Of a stretch of DNA of 12,332 bases, positions 5,629 through 11,746 are shown one piece after another. This DNA is from Candidatus Woesearchaeota archaeon. Lineage in GTDB: Archaea > Nanobdellota > Nanobdellia > Woesearchaeales > WJKL01. The translations under genes and the position numbers were made by a program. The stretch's first letter is position 1, and each line of letters starts with the position of its first letter. A model generated the notes under the pieces. The model made no database searches. It was not told the origin of the DNA and worked only from the letters and a program-made list of their open reading frames with translations. The DNA lies in contig WJKL01000098.1 of NCBI GenBank assembly GCA_014729145.1, positions 1-12,332 on the forward strand, read 5' to 3'.

Positions 5629-6654
5629 ATGAAAAGGGGTGTTAGTCAGAAAAAGATAGTCTTTAGTTTGTTTATTCTAGCTGCTTTTATTCTGATAATA
5701 ATCGCTTTGAAGAGTTTTCTTACTGCAATCTTTTCCGGGTTGATTCTGGCTTATCTGTTTTATCCTGTTTTTGATAAGATAAAGAGGAAGGCAAAGAATG
5801 AAACATTTTCAGCTTTAGTTACAATAGCTATCTCATTAATTGTCATAATCCTTCCTTTTGCACTTTTGTCAAGTATTCTTGCTGCAGAAAGTGTTTCATT
5901 ATATGACCAGGTCCAGGAAACTGATCTGATAAGTGGTTTAAAGGATTATATGGCCAATAAAGGATTTTCTTCAGAGTCTTTTTTTGAGGATATTAATATA
6001 CAGAGTTCTTTGCAGGATCTGATTAAGAATTCCGTACTCTATCTGACAAAAAGTATAAGGTCTGTATTGGGTTTTCTTTCTAATTTTATATTGAATCTTT
6101 TTGTGGTTTTTATAGTCATGTTTTTTGCGATGCTTGACAAAGGAAAATTCATAGAATTTATTGAATCTTTTTTTCCTTTTAGCAAAAAAAATAGGGAGAG
6201 ATTAAAAGACAGATGCACTTCTATTGTAAAGACAGTAGTATATGGCATAGGGCTTGTGGCAGTGATACAAGGTACACTGGGAGCCATAGGTTTTTATATA
6301 TTTGGACTGGAAGGAGCAGCGCTTTGGGGCCTTGTTATGGGTTTGTGTTCTATTGTGCCTATTTTAGGTACTGCTTTGGTGTGGGTCCCTGCAGGAATAT
6401 ATCTTTTGGTCACTAAAAGCGTTGCAGCAGGCATCGGGCTTCTGGCCTATGGAGCAATAATAATAAGCTACTCTGACAATATTTCAAGGATGAAGCTTTT
6501 CAGTTCTTTTGGAAAGATACATCCGTTAGTCACATTGTTTGGTATCCTGATGGGCGTCCCTTATTTTGGTATCTTAGGTTTTATCTTAGGTCCTTTGCTG
6601 CTGGCATTGTTTGTAATTTTGCTGCATATATTCCATAAAGAATATTTCGTTTAG
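5629..6654 (+). CDS. AI-2E/PerM-family membrane protein
   Basis: A 341-residue polytopic membrane protein with the AI-2E transporter (PerM/TqsA) layout. Two adjacent N-terminal helices (about 9-52, including SGLILAYLFYPVFDKI) are followed by a third (about 60-85) and a soluble, partly amphipathic segment (about 90-140). The C-terminal half has paired helices with FVVFIVMFFAMLD, GLEGAALWGLVMGLCSIVPILGTALVWVPAGIYLL and HPLVTLFGILMGVPYFGILGFILGPLLLAL. The last block, with its G-x-x-G-x-x-L-G-P-L-L, is a hallmark of the family. Known members export autoinducer-2 or act as Na+/H+ antiporters; here the substrate is unknown. The predicted mRNA is leaderless. The gene ends 35 nt before the next ATG, with a separate TATA box between. 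Confidence 0.88.
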   Translation: MKRGVSQKKIVFSLFILAAFILIIIALKSFLTAIFSGLILAYLFYPVFDKIKRKAKNETFSALVTIAISLIVIILPFALLSSILAAESVSLYDQVQETDLISGLKDYMANKGFSSESFFEDINIQSSLQDLIKNSVLYLTKSIRSVLGFLSNFILNLFVVFIVMFFAMLDKGKFIEFIESFFPFSKKNRERLKDRCTSIVKTVVYGIGLVAVIQGTLGAIGFYIFGLEGAALWGLVMGLCSIVPILGTALVWVPAGIYLLVTKSVAAGIGLLAYGAIIISYSDNISRMKLFSSFGKIHPLVTLFGILMGVPYFGILGFILGPLLLALFVILLHIFHKEYFV

Positions 6655-6656
6655 AA

Positions 6657-6668
6657 ATATTTATAAAT
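6657..6668 (+). promoter_or_regulatory. TATA-like box for the 52-residue protein
   Basis: ATATTTATAAAT, just after the permease stop, is centred 27 bp upstream of the ATG at 6690. That spacing supports expression of the small ORF as a leaderless mRNA. Confidence 0.5.
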
Positions 6669-6689
6669 CCCTGAATTCTAATGTATATT

Positions 6690-6848
6690 ATGTCAAAAGA
6701 AAATGATAAGTTTGTTGAAGAGATGCTGAAGAGCGCTATGAAGAAAAAAGAGACAAAAGCACAAAAAAGATATGACAGCAAAGACCAGGAAAAGATTGAA
6801 GAAAAAACAAAAGAGATACTGGGCTGGAAAGAGAAGAAAAAAGAATAG
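6690..6848 (+). CDS. Small charged protein of unknown function (52 aa)
   Basis: I do not recognise this protein. It is 52 residues, starts MSKENDKFVEEMLKSAMKKK, and is rich in Lys and Glu. There are no cysteines and only one Trp, in KEILGWKEKKKE at the end. The pattern predicts two amphipathic helices, possibly a coiled coil or an RNA- or protein-binding adaptor. An in-frame ATG at 6681 would add MYI, but the TATA spacing favours 6690. It ends directly against the stop of queH on the other strand (6848/6849); a T7 run at 6852-6858 could terminate its transcript. Its own promoter and clean reading frame argue that it is real. Confidence 0.6.
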   Translation: MSKENDKFVEEMLKSAMKKKETKAQKRYDSKDQEKIEEKTKEILGWKEKKKE

Positions 6849-7367
6849 TTATTTTTTTGAATACAAACATCCGCAGTAATTCTGCCTGTAAAGATTATGC
6901 TTTTTGCTCAGCTCGATGCTATGCATATAGCCATTTTGTTTTTTAAAATCTTTTTCAAGGAATCTTTCTTCGTCTATGTCTTTTCCTATCCTGTTTATAA
7001 CTTCATTATTTTTATAAGGGGAGACAGTTAATGTTGTTGTGAAAAAATCAAAGTTTTTTTCTTTGGCTAGCTTTGCTGTCTTTTGCAGATTAAACCTGAA
7101 GCATATTTCGCATCTTTTCCCCCCTTCAGGCTCCGATTCATAATCTTTTACTGCATTGTGCCATTTTATATTGTCATAGTCTCCAACTATTATTGGGATG
7201 TTTAGTTCTTTTGCCAGTCTTTCAGCTTCAACCAGCCTTTTTTCATACTCCTGAATGGGTTCAACATTCGGATTATAGAAGAATAAAGTAATATCATATT
7301 CTTTTTTCAATTCTTCAATAACATGAGTTGAACATGGAGCACAGCATGTATGCAAAAGGAGTTTCAT
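6849..7367 (-). CDS. queH: Epoxyqueuosine reductase QueH
   Basis: QueH (formerly DUF208) reduces epoxyqueuosine in tRNA to queuosine using an iron-sulphur centre; it replaces the unrelated cobalamin enzyme QueG. The 172 residues show the family signature: MKLLLHTCCAPCS at the N-terminus (C8, C9, C12), GKRCEICFRFNL (C86, C89), the TTTLTVSPYKN block and the C-terminal NLYRQNYCGCLYS (C165, C167). These cysteines are the metal-centre ligands and redox cysteines. The length is typical of short QueH proteins. It is convergent with the 52-residue ORF and divergent from the phage-domain gene at 7423. Together with queA upstream it encodes the two last steps of queuosine synthesis. Confidence 0.95.
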   Translation of the reverse strand: MKLLLHTCCAPCSTHVIEELKKEYDITLFFYNPNVEPIQEYEKRLVEAERLAKELNIPIIVGDYDNIKWHNAVKDYESEPEGGKRCEICFRFNLQKTAKLAKEKNFDFFTTTLTVSPYKNNEVINRIGKDIDEERFLEKDFKKQNGYMHSIELSKKHNLYRQNYCGCLYSKK

Positions 7368-7410
7368 TTTAGATAATTTAATATATGTTTATTTATTAAG
7401 TTAATTGTTA

Positions 7411-7417
7411 AGAGGTG
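7411..7417 (+). promoter_or_regulatory. Shine-Dalgarno of the phage-domain gene
   Basis: AGAGGTG, complementary to the archaeal 16S 3' end, lies 5 nt before ATG 7423. It decides the start against the longer in-frame TTG at 7405. It is one of the few strong ribosome binding sites in a window dominated by leaderless-type genes. Confidence 0.7.
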
Positions 7418-7422
7418 CTAAG

Positions 7423-7800
7423 ATGAAAAAGGCATATGAAAAGATAGATTTCAGACCTCCAAAAGCAGTAAGAGAGGCTGCAAAAAGAGGGCTTGAACTA
7501 AGAAAGAAGTTCAAAAGAGGCGGACTGAGCTCTAGAACAGCAGGAAAATTAGGTATAGGCTCTGGCATAGTGAGAGCAGCAAATCTTGCTAAAGGCTCAA
7601 ACATGGCTCCAAGAACAGTAAAAAGGATGAAGAATTATTTCACAAGACATCAGAAAGACAAAAGGCCTGGATGGGGAAATCCTAAAAGTCCTACCAATGG
7701 CTACATAGCATGGCTCTTGTGGGGTGGAGATCCTGGATATAGGTGGGCAAAGAAGATAGTGAAGCAGATGGACACTGCTGACAAGAAGGCAAAAAGATGA
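7423..7800 (+). CDS. Phage-type domain protein of unknown function
   Basis: A basic 125-residue protein. I recognise the pattern from phage and marine viral proteins of unknown function: PPKAVREAAKRGLELRKKF (about 12-30), a glycine-rich region followed by IVRAANLAKGSNMAPRTVKRM, NYFTRHQKDK, and the ending NGYIAWLLWGGDPGYRWAKKIV (92-113). In phages the same block occurs alone or in larger virion-region proteins. I cannot assign a function. ATG 7423 is chosen because AGAGGTG (7411-7417) sits 5 nt upstream; an in-frame TTG at 7405 lies before that motif. The end overlaps tspO by 4 nt (ATGA), so the two are probably co-translated. The content is Lys/Arg-rich and nucleic-acid binding is plausible. 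Confidence 0.75.
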   Translation: MKKAYEKIDFRPPKAVREAAKRGLELRKKFKRGGLSSRTAGKLGIGSGIVRAANLAKGSNMAPRTVKRMKNYFTRHQKDKRPGWGNPKSPTNGYIAWLLWGGDPGYRWAKKIVKQMDTADKKAKR

Positions 7801-8261
7801 ATAAAGTTTTAAAATTTATAATCTCAATATTGATCCCTTTTATAGCAAGCGCTATTGGAGGATTTTTTACAGCTTCTTCAGCTTCAACATGGTATGTTGA
7901 TTTGGTTAAGCCGAGTTTTAATCCTCCTGGTTGGATTTTTGGACCTGTATGGACTTTGCTTTATCTATTAATGGGATTTGCTTTGTATCTTGTATGGATT
8001 AATAAATCTAAAAAGAAAGAAAAAGCTTATTGGGCTTTTGGCATACAATTAGGATTAAATGCTTTGTGGTCAATATTATTTTTTGGATTAAGAAGCCCTT
8101 TGTCTGCTTTTATTGAGATTATATTTTTGTGGGCTTCAATATTGATAACTATTATCTATTTTTACAAAATAAACAAGAAAACAATATATCTTTTAATTCC
8201 TTATATTTTATGGGTAAGCTTTGCAGCAGTGCTTAACATTTCGATAGTGATTTTAAACTAG
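7797..8261 (+). CDS. tspO: TspO/MBR family tryptophan-rich membrane protein
   Basis: A 154-residue protein with five hydrophobic segments (about 6-28, 48-67, 77-98, 105-125, 131-152). It carries the TspO signature: WYVDLVKPSFNPPGWIFG (32-49) followed by PVWTLLYLLMGFALYLVW, then QLGLNALWSILFFGLRSP and a last helix with AAVLNISIVILN. TspO proteins bind porphyrins and other ligands and act in stress responses; the role in archaea is unknown. The ATG overlaps the stop of the phage-domain gene (4 nt). The stop overlaps that of the convergent DNA glycosylase (8258-8261). Confidence 0.94.
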   Translation: MNKVLKFIISILIPFIASAIGGFFTASSASTWYVDLVKPSFNPPGWIFGPVWTLLYLLMGFALYLVWINKSKKKEKAYWAFGIQLGLNALWSILFFGLRSPLSAFIEIIFLWASILITIIYFYKINKKTIYLLIPYILWVSFAAVLNISIVILN

Positions 8262-8680
8262 CCTTTCTCCCATCCTTCTTTTTTGCCTTTCTTTATTTTG
8301 AATAAGGGGTTTGCATGAATTCTTTTTACTTTTAATAATTCTTTATACTTTTCTTTGTCCCTTATTTTTAATTTTTTCTTAAGATGTTTGAACTCAAATT
8401 CTATCTGTCCTTTTGTAACACCAATCTTCTTTTTAGTAAAAGGCTTCATAACTTTCCTTTTGTCAAAACAGTAGCCTCTTTCGCATGATTCTTTATAGAT
8501 AAAATAGAGATAGGTGTTTATGTATCTTAATGGAAGCTGTTTGAACCTGTCCAGCTGAGGATGATTCTTGTATGATCTTGTTTTGCCCTGCAGAACTTTT
8601 TTGGCTAATAAAGCTTCCCTCCATAATCCAGTCAGTCCTTTAACATCCAAATATTTTGGGTGTATGCTCCAGAGTCTCAT
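8258..8680 (-). CDS. Pyrimidine-dimer DNA glycosylase (T4 DenV-like)
   Basis: A 140-residue protein starting MRLWSIHPKYLDVKGLTGLW, then REALLAKKVLQGKTRSYKNHPQLDRF. This is the pattern of the pyrimidine-dimer DNA glycosylase/endonuclease V family (Pyr_excise). In T4 DenV the free N-terminal amino group attacks the glycosidic bond and a Glu in the first long helix completes the lyase reaction; E22 in LWREALL is the likely counterpart. The conserved YKNHPQL block follows. The C-terminal half is very lysine-rich and probably binds DNA. Role: incision at UV-induced cyclobutane dimers. ATG 8680 sits about 25 bp from a TATA-like element shared with tRNA-Ser on the other strand. The 3' end overlaps tspO by 4 nt. 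Confidence 0.88.
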   Translation of the reverse strand: MRLWSIHPKYLDVKGLTGLWREALLAKKVLQGKTRSYKNHPQLDRFKQLPLRYINTYLYFIYKESCERGYCFDKRKVMKPFTKKKIGVTKGQIEFEFKHLKKKLKIRDKEKYKELLKVKRIHANPLFKIKKGKKEGWEKG

Positions 8681-8698
8681 ATTAAGATAGAAATAGTT

Positions 8699-8711
8699 AG
8701 ATTTATTAAAT
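8699..8711. promoter_or_regulatory. Shared divergent TATA-like element
   Basis: AGATTTATTAAAT is nearly symmetric, so it can be read on either strand. It lies about 25 bp from the glycosylase ATG (8680, minus) and about 29 bp from the 5' end of tRNA-Ser (8735, plus), the expected distances for both. No second TATA box is visible in this 54-bp gap. Confidence 0.4.
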
Positions 8712-8734
8712 GTTGTTATCTTTTATTATTTTAT

Positions 8735-8820
8735 GCCAGCATGCCAGAATCCGGTTAAATGGGGTCGCCTCGAAAGCGACTGAGTTTCGGCTCATGCAGG
8801 TTCAAATCCTGCTGCTGGCG
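8735..8820 (+). tRNA. tRNA-Ser (CGA)
   Basis: Acceptor GCCAGCA/TGCTGGC is perfect, with discriminator G at 8820 and no encoded CCA. The D-stem is CCA/TGG, as usual for Ser. Anticodon stem GTCGC/GCGAC encloses CTCGAAA with anticodon CGA at 8771-8773. The long class II variable arm has stem TGAG/CTCA and loop TTTCGG. T-stem GCAGG/CCTGC encloses TTCAAAT. It is the only tRNA in the window without an intron. Confidence 0.97.
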
Positions 8821-8821
8821 T

Positions 8822-8834
8822 TGTTTTTTCTTTC
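8822..8834 (+). terminator. T-rich terminator after tRNA-Ser
   Basis: TGTTTTTTCTTTC starts 2 nt after the discriminator base. Archaeal RNA polymerase terminates at such T-tracts without needing a hairpin. Confidence 0.5.
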
Positions 8835-8860
8835 AGCAAATTATTCAACTTCTTTTCCGA

Positions 8861-8876
8861 AGGAAAAATTTATATA
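8861..8876 (+). promoter_or_regulatory. BRE plus TATA box for the beta-CASP RNase
   Basis: The purine-rich AGGAAAAA (TFB recognition element) runs into TTTATATA at 8869-8876, centred 27 bp upstream of the ATG at 8899. This is the best archaeal promoter in the window and predicts a leaderless mRNA. Confidence 0.65.
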
Positions 8877-8898
8877 GGTAATTATTAGAATCAATGTT

Positions 8899-10269
8899 AT
8901 GAAACTTTCATTTTTAGGAGCAGCAAGAGTTGTTACTGGTTCTTGTTATTTGGTTGAGGCAAATGGGGAAAGTGTTTTGGTCGACTGCGGAATGTTCCAG
9001 GGCAGGAAAGAGACGACAAGATTAAACTACAGACCATTTAAGTTTGATCCCAGAAAGATATCTCATGTTTTTTTGACACATGCTCATATAGATCATTCTG
9101 GATTGATCCCTAAGCTGGTGAAAGAAGGTTTTAAGGGAAAGATACATACAACTTCCGCTACAATCGATCTTTGCAGGATAATGCTTGAAGACAGTGCTTA
9201 TATACAGGAGAAAGATACAGTGTATGAAAACAAAAGAAGAGAAAAAAAAGGGCTGGCTCCAAGAGAACCTTTGTATACCCAGGAAGATGCAGAAAATGCG
9301 ATGAAATCTTTTGAGATAATTGATTATGACGAAAAGGTCAAGATTTCTGAGAACATTACAGTAAGATTCAGGGATGCAGGGCATATAATCGGAAGTGCAA
9401 GTATTGAGATGTTTGTAAATGATGATGGAGAAGATAAAAAAATAGTATTTTCTGGAGATATAGGGCAGTGGGATGTTCCTATTGTCAAGAATCCAACTTT
9501 GATAGGGGACGCAGACTATGTTCTTATAGAATCAACCTATGGCAACAGGCTTCATGAGGGTGGAATGAGAGATGATATGTTCTTGAAGTATATCAAAGAG
9601 ACTTACGAGAAAAAAGGAATACTTATGATACCTTCTTTTGCGATTGAAAGGACACAGGAATTGCTTTATGCACTTAATAAGTTTGTCAAACTTAAAGAGA
9701 TGCCTGATGAAAAGGTATTTCTAGACAGCCCTTTGGCAATAAAAGCAACAGAGGTCTTCAAGAAACACAGAAAGTTTTTTGATGAGGAAGCTTTGACAAA
9801 ATATGGAAGCCCTTTTAGTTTTCCTAATTTGGTCTATTCGATGAAAACAGAAGATTCTATCAGGCTTAATACCTATGATAAGCCTTGTATTATCATTGCA
9901 GGAAGCGGAATGTGCACCGGAGGAAGGATAAGGCATCATTTCAGAAACCATATAAGTGATCCAAAGAATACAGTGGTGTTTGTTGGCTATCAGGCAGAGG
10001 GAACATTGGGGAGATATATACTTGAAGGGGCAAAGAAAGCAAAGTTTATGGGTATAGAGAAAGACATTAAAGCTGATATCAGAAAAGTCAATGCTTATTC
10101 TGCGCATGCTGATTATAAAGAGCTGATCAAATGGATGAGTGGTTTTAAGAAGAAGCCAAAGGAAGTTTTTATTGTTCATGGAGAAGAGGACTCTGCGAAA
10201 GCTTTGAAATCAAAATTGAAAAAATATAATTGTCGTATTCCTAATCTTTATGAAGGCGTGGAGTTATAG
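8899..10269 (+). CDS. Beta-CASP metallo-beta-lactamase RNase (CPSF/RNase J superfamily)
   Basis: A 456-residue zinc-dependent ribonuclease for RNA processing or decay. The MBL motifs are HAHIDHSG (H61, H63, D65, H66), DAGHIIGSAS (H162) and SGDIG (D187), followed by ESTYGNR (211-217). The beta-CASP part has IPSFAIERTQELL (motif A region), SGMCTGGRIRHH (336-347, motif B), AYSAHADYKEL (H403, motif C) and a final VHGEE (H427). There are no N-terminal KH domains, so it is not aCPSF1. It matches the shorter aCPSF2-like or bacterial 'RNA specificity factor' class of similar length. Strong promoter, predicted leaderless start. It is divergent from no gene and ends in the 177-bp gap before tRNA-Met. 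Confidence 0.94.
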   Translation: MKLSFLGAARVVTGSCYLVEANGESVLVDCGMFQGRKETTRLNYRPFKFDPRKISHVFLTHAHIDHSGLIPKLVKEGFKGKIHTTSATIDLCRIMLEDSAYIQEKDTVYENKRREKKGLAPREPLYTQEDAENAMKSFEIIDYDEKVKISENITVRFRDAGHIIGSASIEMFVNDDGEDKKIVFSGDIGQWDVPIVKNPTLIGDADYVLIESTYGNRLHEGGMRDDMFLKYIKETYEKKGILMIPSFAIERTQELLYALNKFVKLKEMPDEKVFLDSPLAIKATEVFKKHRKFFDEEALTKYGSPFSFPNLVYSMKTEDSIRLNTYDKPCIIIAGSGMCTGGRIRHHFRNHISDPKNTVVFVGYQAEGTLGRYILEGAKKAKFMGIEKDIKADIRKVNAYSAHADYKELIKWMSGFKKKPKEVFIVHGEEDSAKALKSKLKKYNCRIPNLYEGVEL

Positions 10270-10289
10270 GTTAAACAGCAAGCTTTAAC
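10270..10289 (+). terminator. Possible hairpin directly after the RNase gene
   Basis: GTTAAA (10270-10275) and TTTAAC (10284-10289) form a 6-bp stem with an 8-nt loop immediately after the stop codon. A T5 run follows at 10317-10321. It may be a transcript end or stability element. From 10290 to 10433 I see no gene, only AT-rich sequence and a weak CAGGT/ACCTG inverted repeat near 10409-10430. Confidence 0.3.
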
Positions 10290-10446
10290 TTCTGAGAATA
10301 TTTTACAGTTATTAAATTTTTATCTGTGTGCTTCTGTAATATTTATTTATTAATGACTGATTTCATCTAAATAAACACAAAGAATTTAATCTTTTTAGGC
10401 TCTGCGCAGGTAAATGTCCAGTGACCTGTGATTAGAAAAATAATGA

Positions 10447-10564
10447 TGGCTGTGGGGGAATTTGAATCCCCGACCTCCACGTCACTCAAGTGCAAATCAT
10501 TTCCTTTCGGATCAGCGCTCATCTATATGAGCGTGACGCTATAGCCAGACTAAGCTACACAGCC
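10447..10564 (-). tRNA. tRNA-Met elongator or tRNA-Ile2 (CAT), one intron
   Basis: Acceptor GGCTGTG/CACAGCC with discriminator A (10447) and no encoded CCA. D-stem GCTT/TAGC (outer three pairs), anticodon stem TCACG/CGTGG, variable AGGTC, T-stem GGGGA/TCCCC with loop TTCAAAT. Anticodon CAT is at 10529-10527. A 43-nt intron (10525-10483) follows A37. Its BHB has central helix CTCA/TGAG and bulges TAT and TGA, cut after the second base, leaving loop CTCATAA. The first base pair is G-C with GGCTGTG rather than the AGC start of archaeal initiators, so it is not the initiator. Elongator Met and agmatidine-modified Ile2 cannot be separated by eye. A T-rich stretch follows the 3' end. Confidence 0.92.
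10483..10525 (-). other. tRNA(CAT) intron, canonical 37/38
   Basis: A 43-nt intron at the canonical site with a regular BHB at the boundaries. Inside, TCC-GAAA-GGA forms a small hairpin capped by a GNRA tetraloop. Confidence 0.85.
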
Positions 10565-10588
10565 ATAATGGAAAAAATAAGAAAGCTG

Positions 10589-10597
10589 TTTATAAAT
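10589..10597 (-). promoter_or_regulatory. TATA box for tRNA(CAT)
   Basis: On the minus strand ATTTATAAA is centred about 29 bp upstream of the tRNA 5' end at 10564, inside the 57-bp gap after the HIT gene, giving the tRNA its own promoter. Confidence 0.55.
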
Positions 10598-10621
10598 GTA
10601 TTGGAAAATATTTCAGGCTTT

Positions 10622-11029
10622 CTAAATCAAAGATTTAATATCTTCAGCTATTTTTTCTGCTTTTCCTTCTTCATAGCTTTTTCCTTTCCAATGTTCTAGT
10701 CCGTCATCCTTGAATCTTGGTATTATGTGGATATGAAGATGAGGAACAGCTTGTCCTGCTGCTTCTCCATTGCTGGACATTATGTTGATTCCGTCTGCTT
10801 TAACTGCTTTTTTTATCTTTGGAGCAAGCTTTCTTACTGTTTCGCTTACATCATCAAGATCTTTTTGGTTAACGTCCAGGATGTTCTTTGAGTGCTCTTT
10901 TGGAATCACTAAAGTGTGGCCTTTGTTTATCGGATTTATATCCAAAAAAGCTAATGTTTTTTTATCTTCATATATCTTATTGCAGGGAATTTTTCCCTCG
11001 ATCATTTTGCAGAATATACAGTCTTTCAT
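10622..11029 (-). CDS. HIT family nucleotide hydrolase/transferase
   Basis: A 135-residue histidine-triad protein. It begins MKDCIFCKMIEGKIPCNKIYED, with the CxxC (C4, C7) that binds zinc in many HIT proteins. The core FLDINPINKGHTLVIPKEH follows, and the active-site triad HLHIHIIPR is at 97-105. Such enzymes cleave AMP from lysine, phosphoramidates or dinucleotides. Its ATG overlaps the TAA of the upstream HD gene (TAATG), and GGGAGG lies about 10 nt upstream within that gene, so translation is probably coupled. An upstream in-frame ATG would add six residues but lies before this ribosome binding site. It is the last protein gene of the minus-strand cluster. Confidence 0.95.
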   Translation of the reverse strand: MKDCIFCKMIEGKIPCNKIYEDKKTLAFLDINPINKGHTLVIPKEHSKNILDVNQKDLDDVSETVRKLAPKIKKAVKADGINIMSSNGEAAGQAVPHLHIHIIPRFKDDGLEHWKGKSYEEGKAEKIAEDIKSLI

Positions 11030-11649
11030 TATATATCGCCCTCCCATTCTTTTAAAAATCTTTGAATAAATTCTTTTGTGTATTTATATCTTGATTTTGC
11101 TATCTTTTTGGCTGTTTCTGTGTGAAATGTGTCAGGTGTTATTTTTAAAATTTTCTCATAAAAATGGTTTATTGCTGTGTTTGCCCTAGATTCATATTCC
11201 TCAGCAGGCTTTTGATTTGGATCATAGAACGGCAAATTAAGTTCTCCACTTCTTGAAAAAATCCTTGCAATCCCCATTGTTCCCAAAACATCAAGCCTGT
11301 CAGCATCCTGCAGGATCTTGCCTGTTTTTGAAACCGGTTTTAATTGGTTTTTGTATCTGTGAGTTTTTATAGCATCCGAGATTATCTTTATCTCATCATC
11401 CTTGAAATTGTGTTTTTTAAGAATCGGGATGCACATCTCAGCGCCTTTTTCAGCGTGGCATACATCTTTGCCGTTTAATTCACCTGTTCTTGCAATATCA
11501 TGAAGCAATGCTGCTGCTTTTACAAGTTTTAGGTCTGCTTTTTCTTTTTCAGCAATCTTTACAGCTACCCTATAAACCCTCATAACATGATCAAATCCAT
11601 GAGAGCGGTGTGTGAAGTATTCTTTTATGTCTTTTTTAAGTTCTTTCAT
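11029..11649 (-). CDS. HD-domain phosphohydrolase
   Basis: A 206-residue HD protein with a complete metal set: H21 in HGFDHVMRVYRVA, H50/D51 in AALLHDIART, H65 in CHAEKGA, H97 in KTHRYKN and D115 in ILQDADRLDVLG. This is the short stand-alone HD family acting on nucleotides or phosphoesters; the exact substrate is unknown. The ATG at 11649 is preferred; an in-frame TTG at 11667 would add six residues. GGAG lies 12-13 nt upstream of the ATG. The start overlaps the frame-restored end of the HAM1 gene by 14 nt, and the stop overlaps the HIT start by 1 nt, so the three were built as one operon. It shares the fold with the gene at 3764 but keeps the first His. Confidence 0.9.
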   Translation of the reverse strand: MKELKKDIKEYFTHRSHGFDHVMRVYRVAVKIAEKEKADLKLVKAAALLHDIARTGELNGKDVCHAEKGAEMCIPILKKHNFKDDEIKIISDAIKTHRYKNQLKPVSKTGKILQDADRLDVLGTMGIARIFSRSGELNLPFYDPNQKPAEEYESRANTAINHFYEKILKITPDTFHTETAKKIAKSRYKYTKEFIQRFLKEWEGDI

Positions 11650-11746
11650 TCTTGATATATTCTCCAAATTTTTTGAATGCTTCTGCTCTTTGTGAAATTG
11701 AATTTTTTTATTCCAATTTCATGCCTGATATTGTAATATTTTTTCC
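11636..11746 (-). pseudogene. rdgB: Untranslated-looking C-terminal part of the HAM1/RdgB gene
   Basis: Reading on in the same frame past the TAA at 11749-11747 gives GKNITISGMKLE, a second TAA (11710-11708), then KNSISQRAEAFKKFGEY and IKNERT, ending at a TAA (11638-11636). This is the expected HAM1 C-terminus: family pattern F(I)PEG...T..EM..EEKN.ISHR..A..KF..(Y/W)L. Both internal TAA codons stand where a Glu would be expected, and the frame is otherwise intact. The restored protein would have 187 residues, the normal family length, and would overlap the next gene by 14 nt as in tight operons. The base-contacting SHR reads SQR here. Confidence 0.75.

Noticed and set aside
10290..10446. C/D box sRNA or short ORF between the RNase and tRNA(CAT)
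   Set aside because: Possible C (ATGATG) and D (CTGA) boxes are imperfect and in no consistent order, and open frames are only a few codons long.
10447..10564. Initiator tRNA-Met
   Set aside because: The acceptor starts GGCTGTG and lacks the archaeal initiator features (AGC start, GGG/CCC pairs in the anticodon stem).
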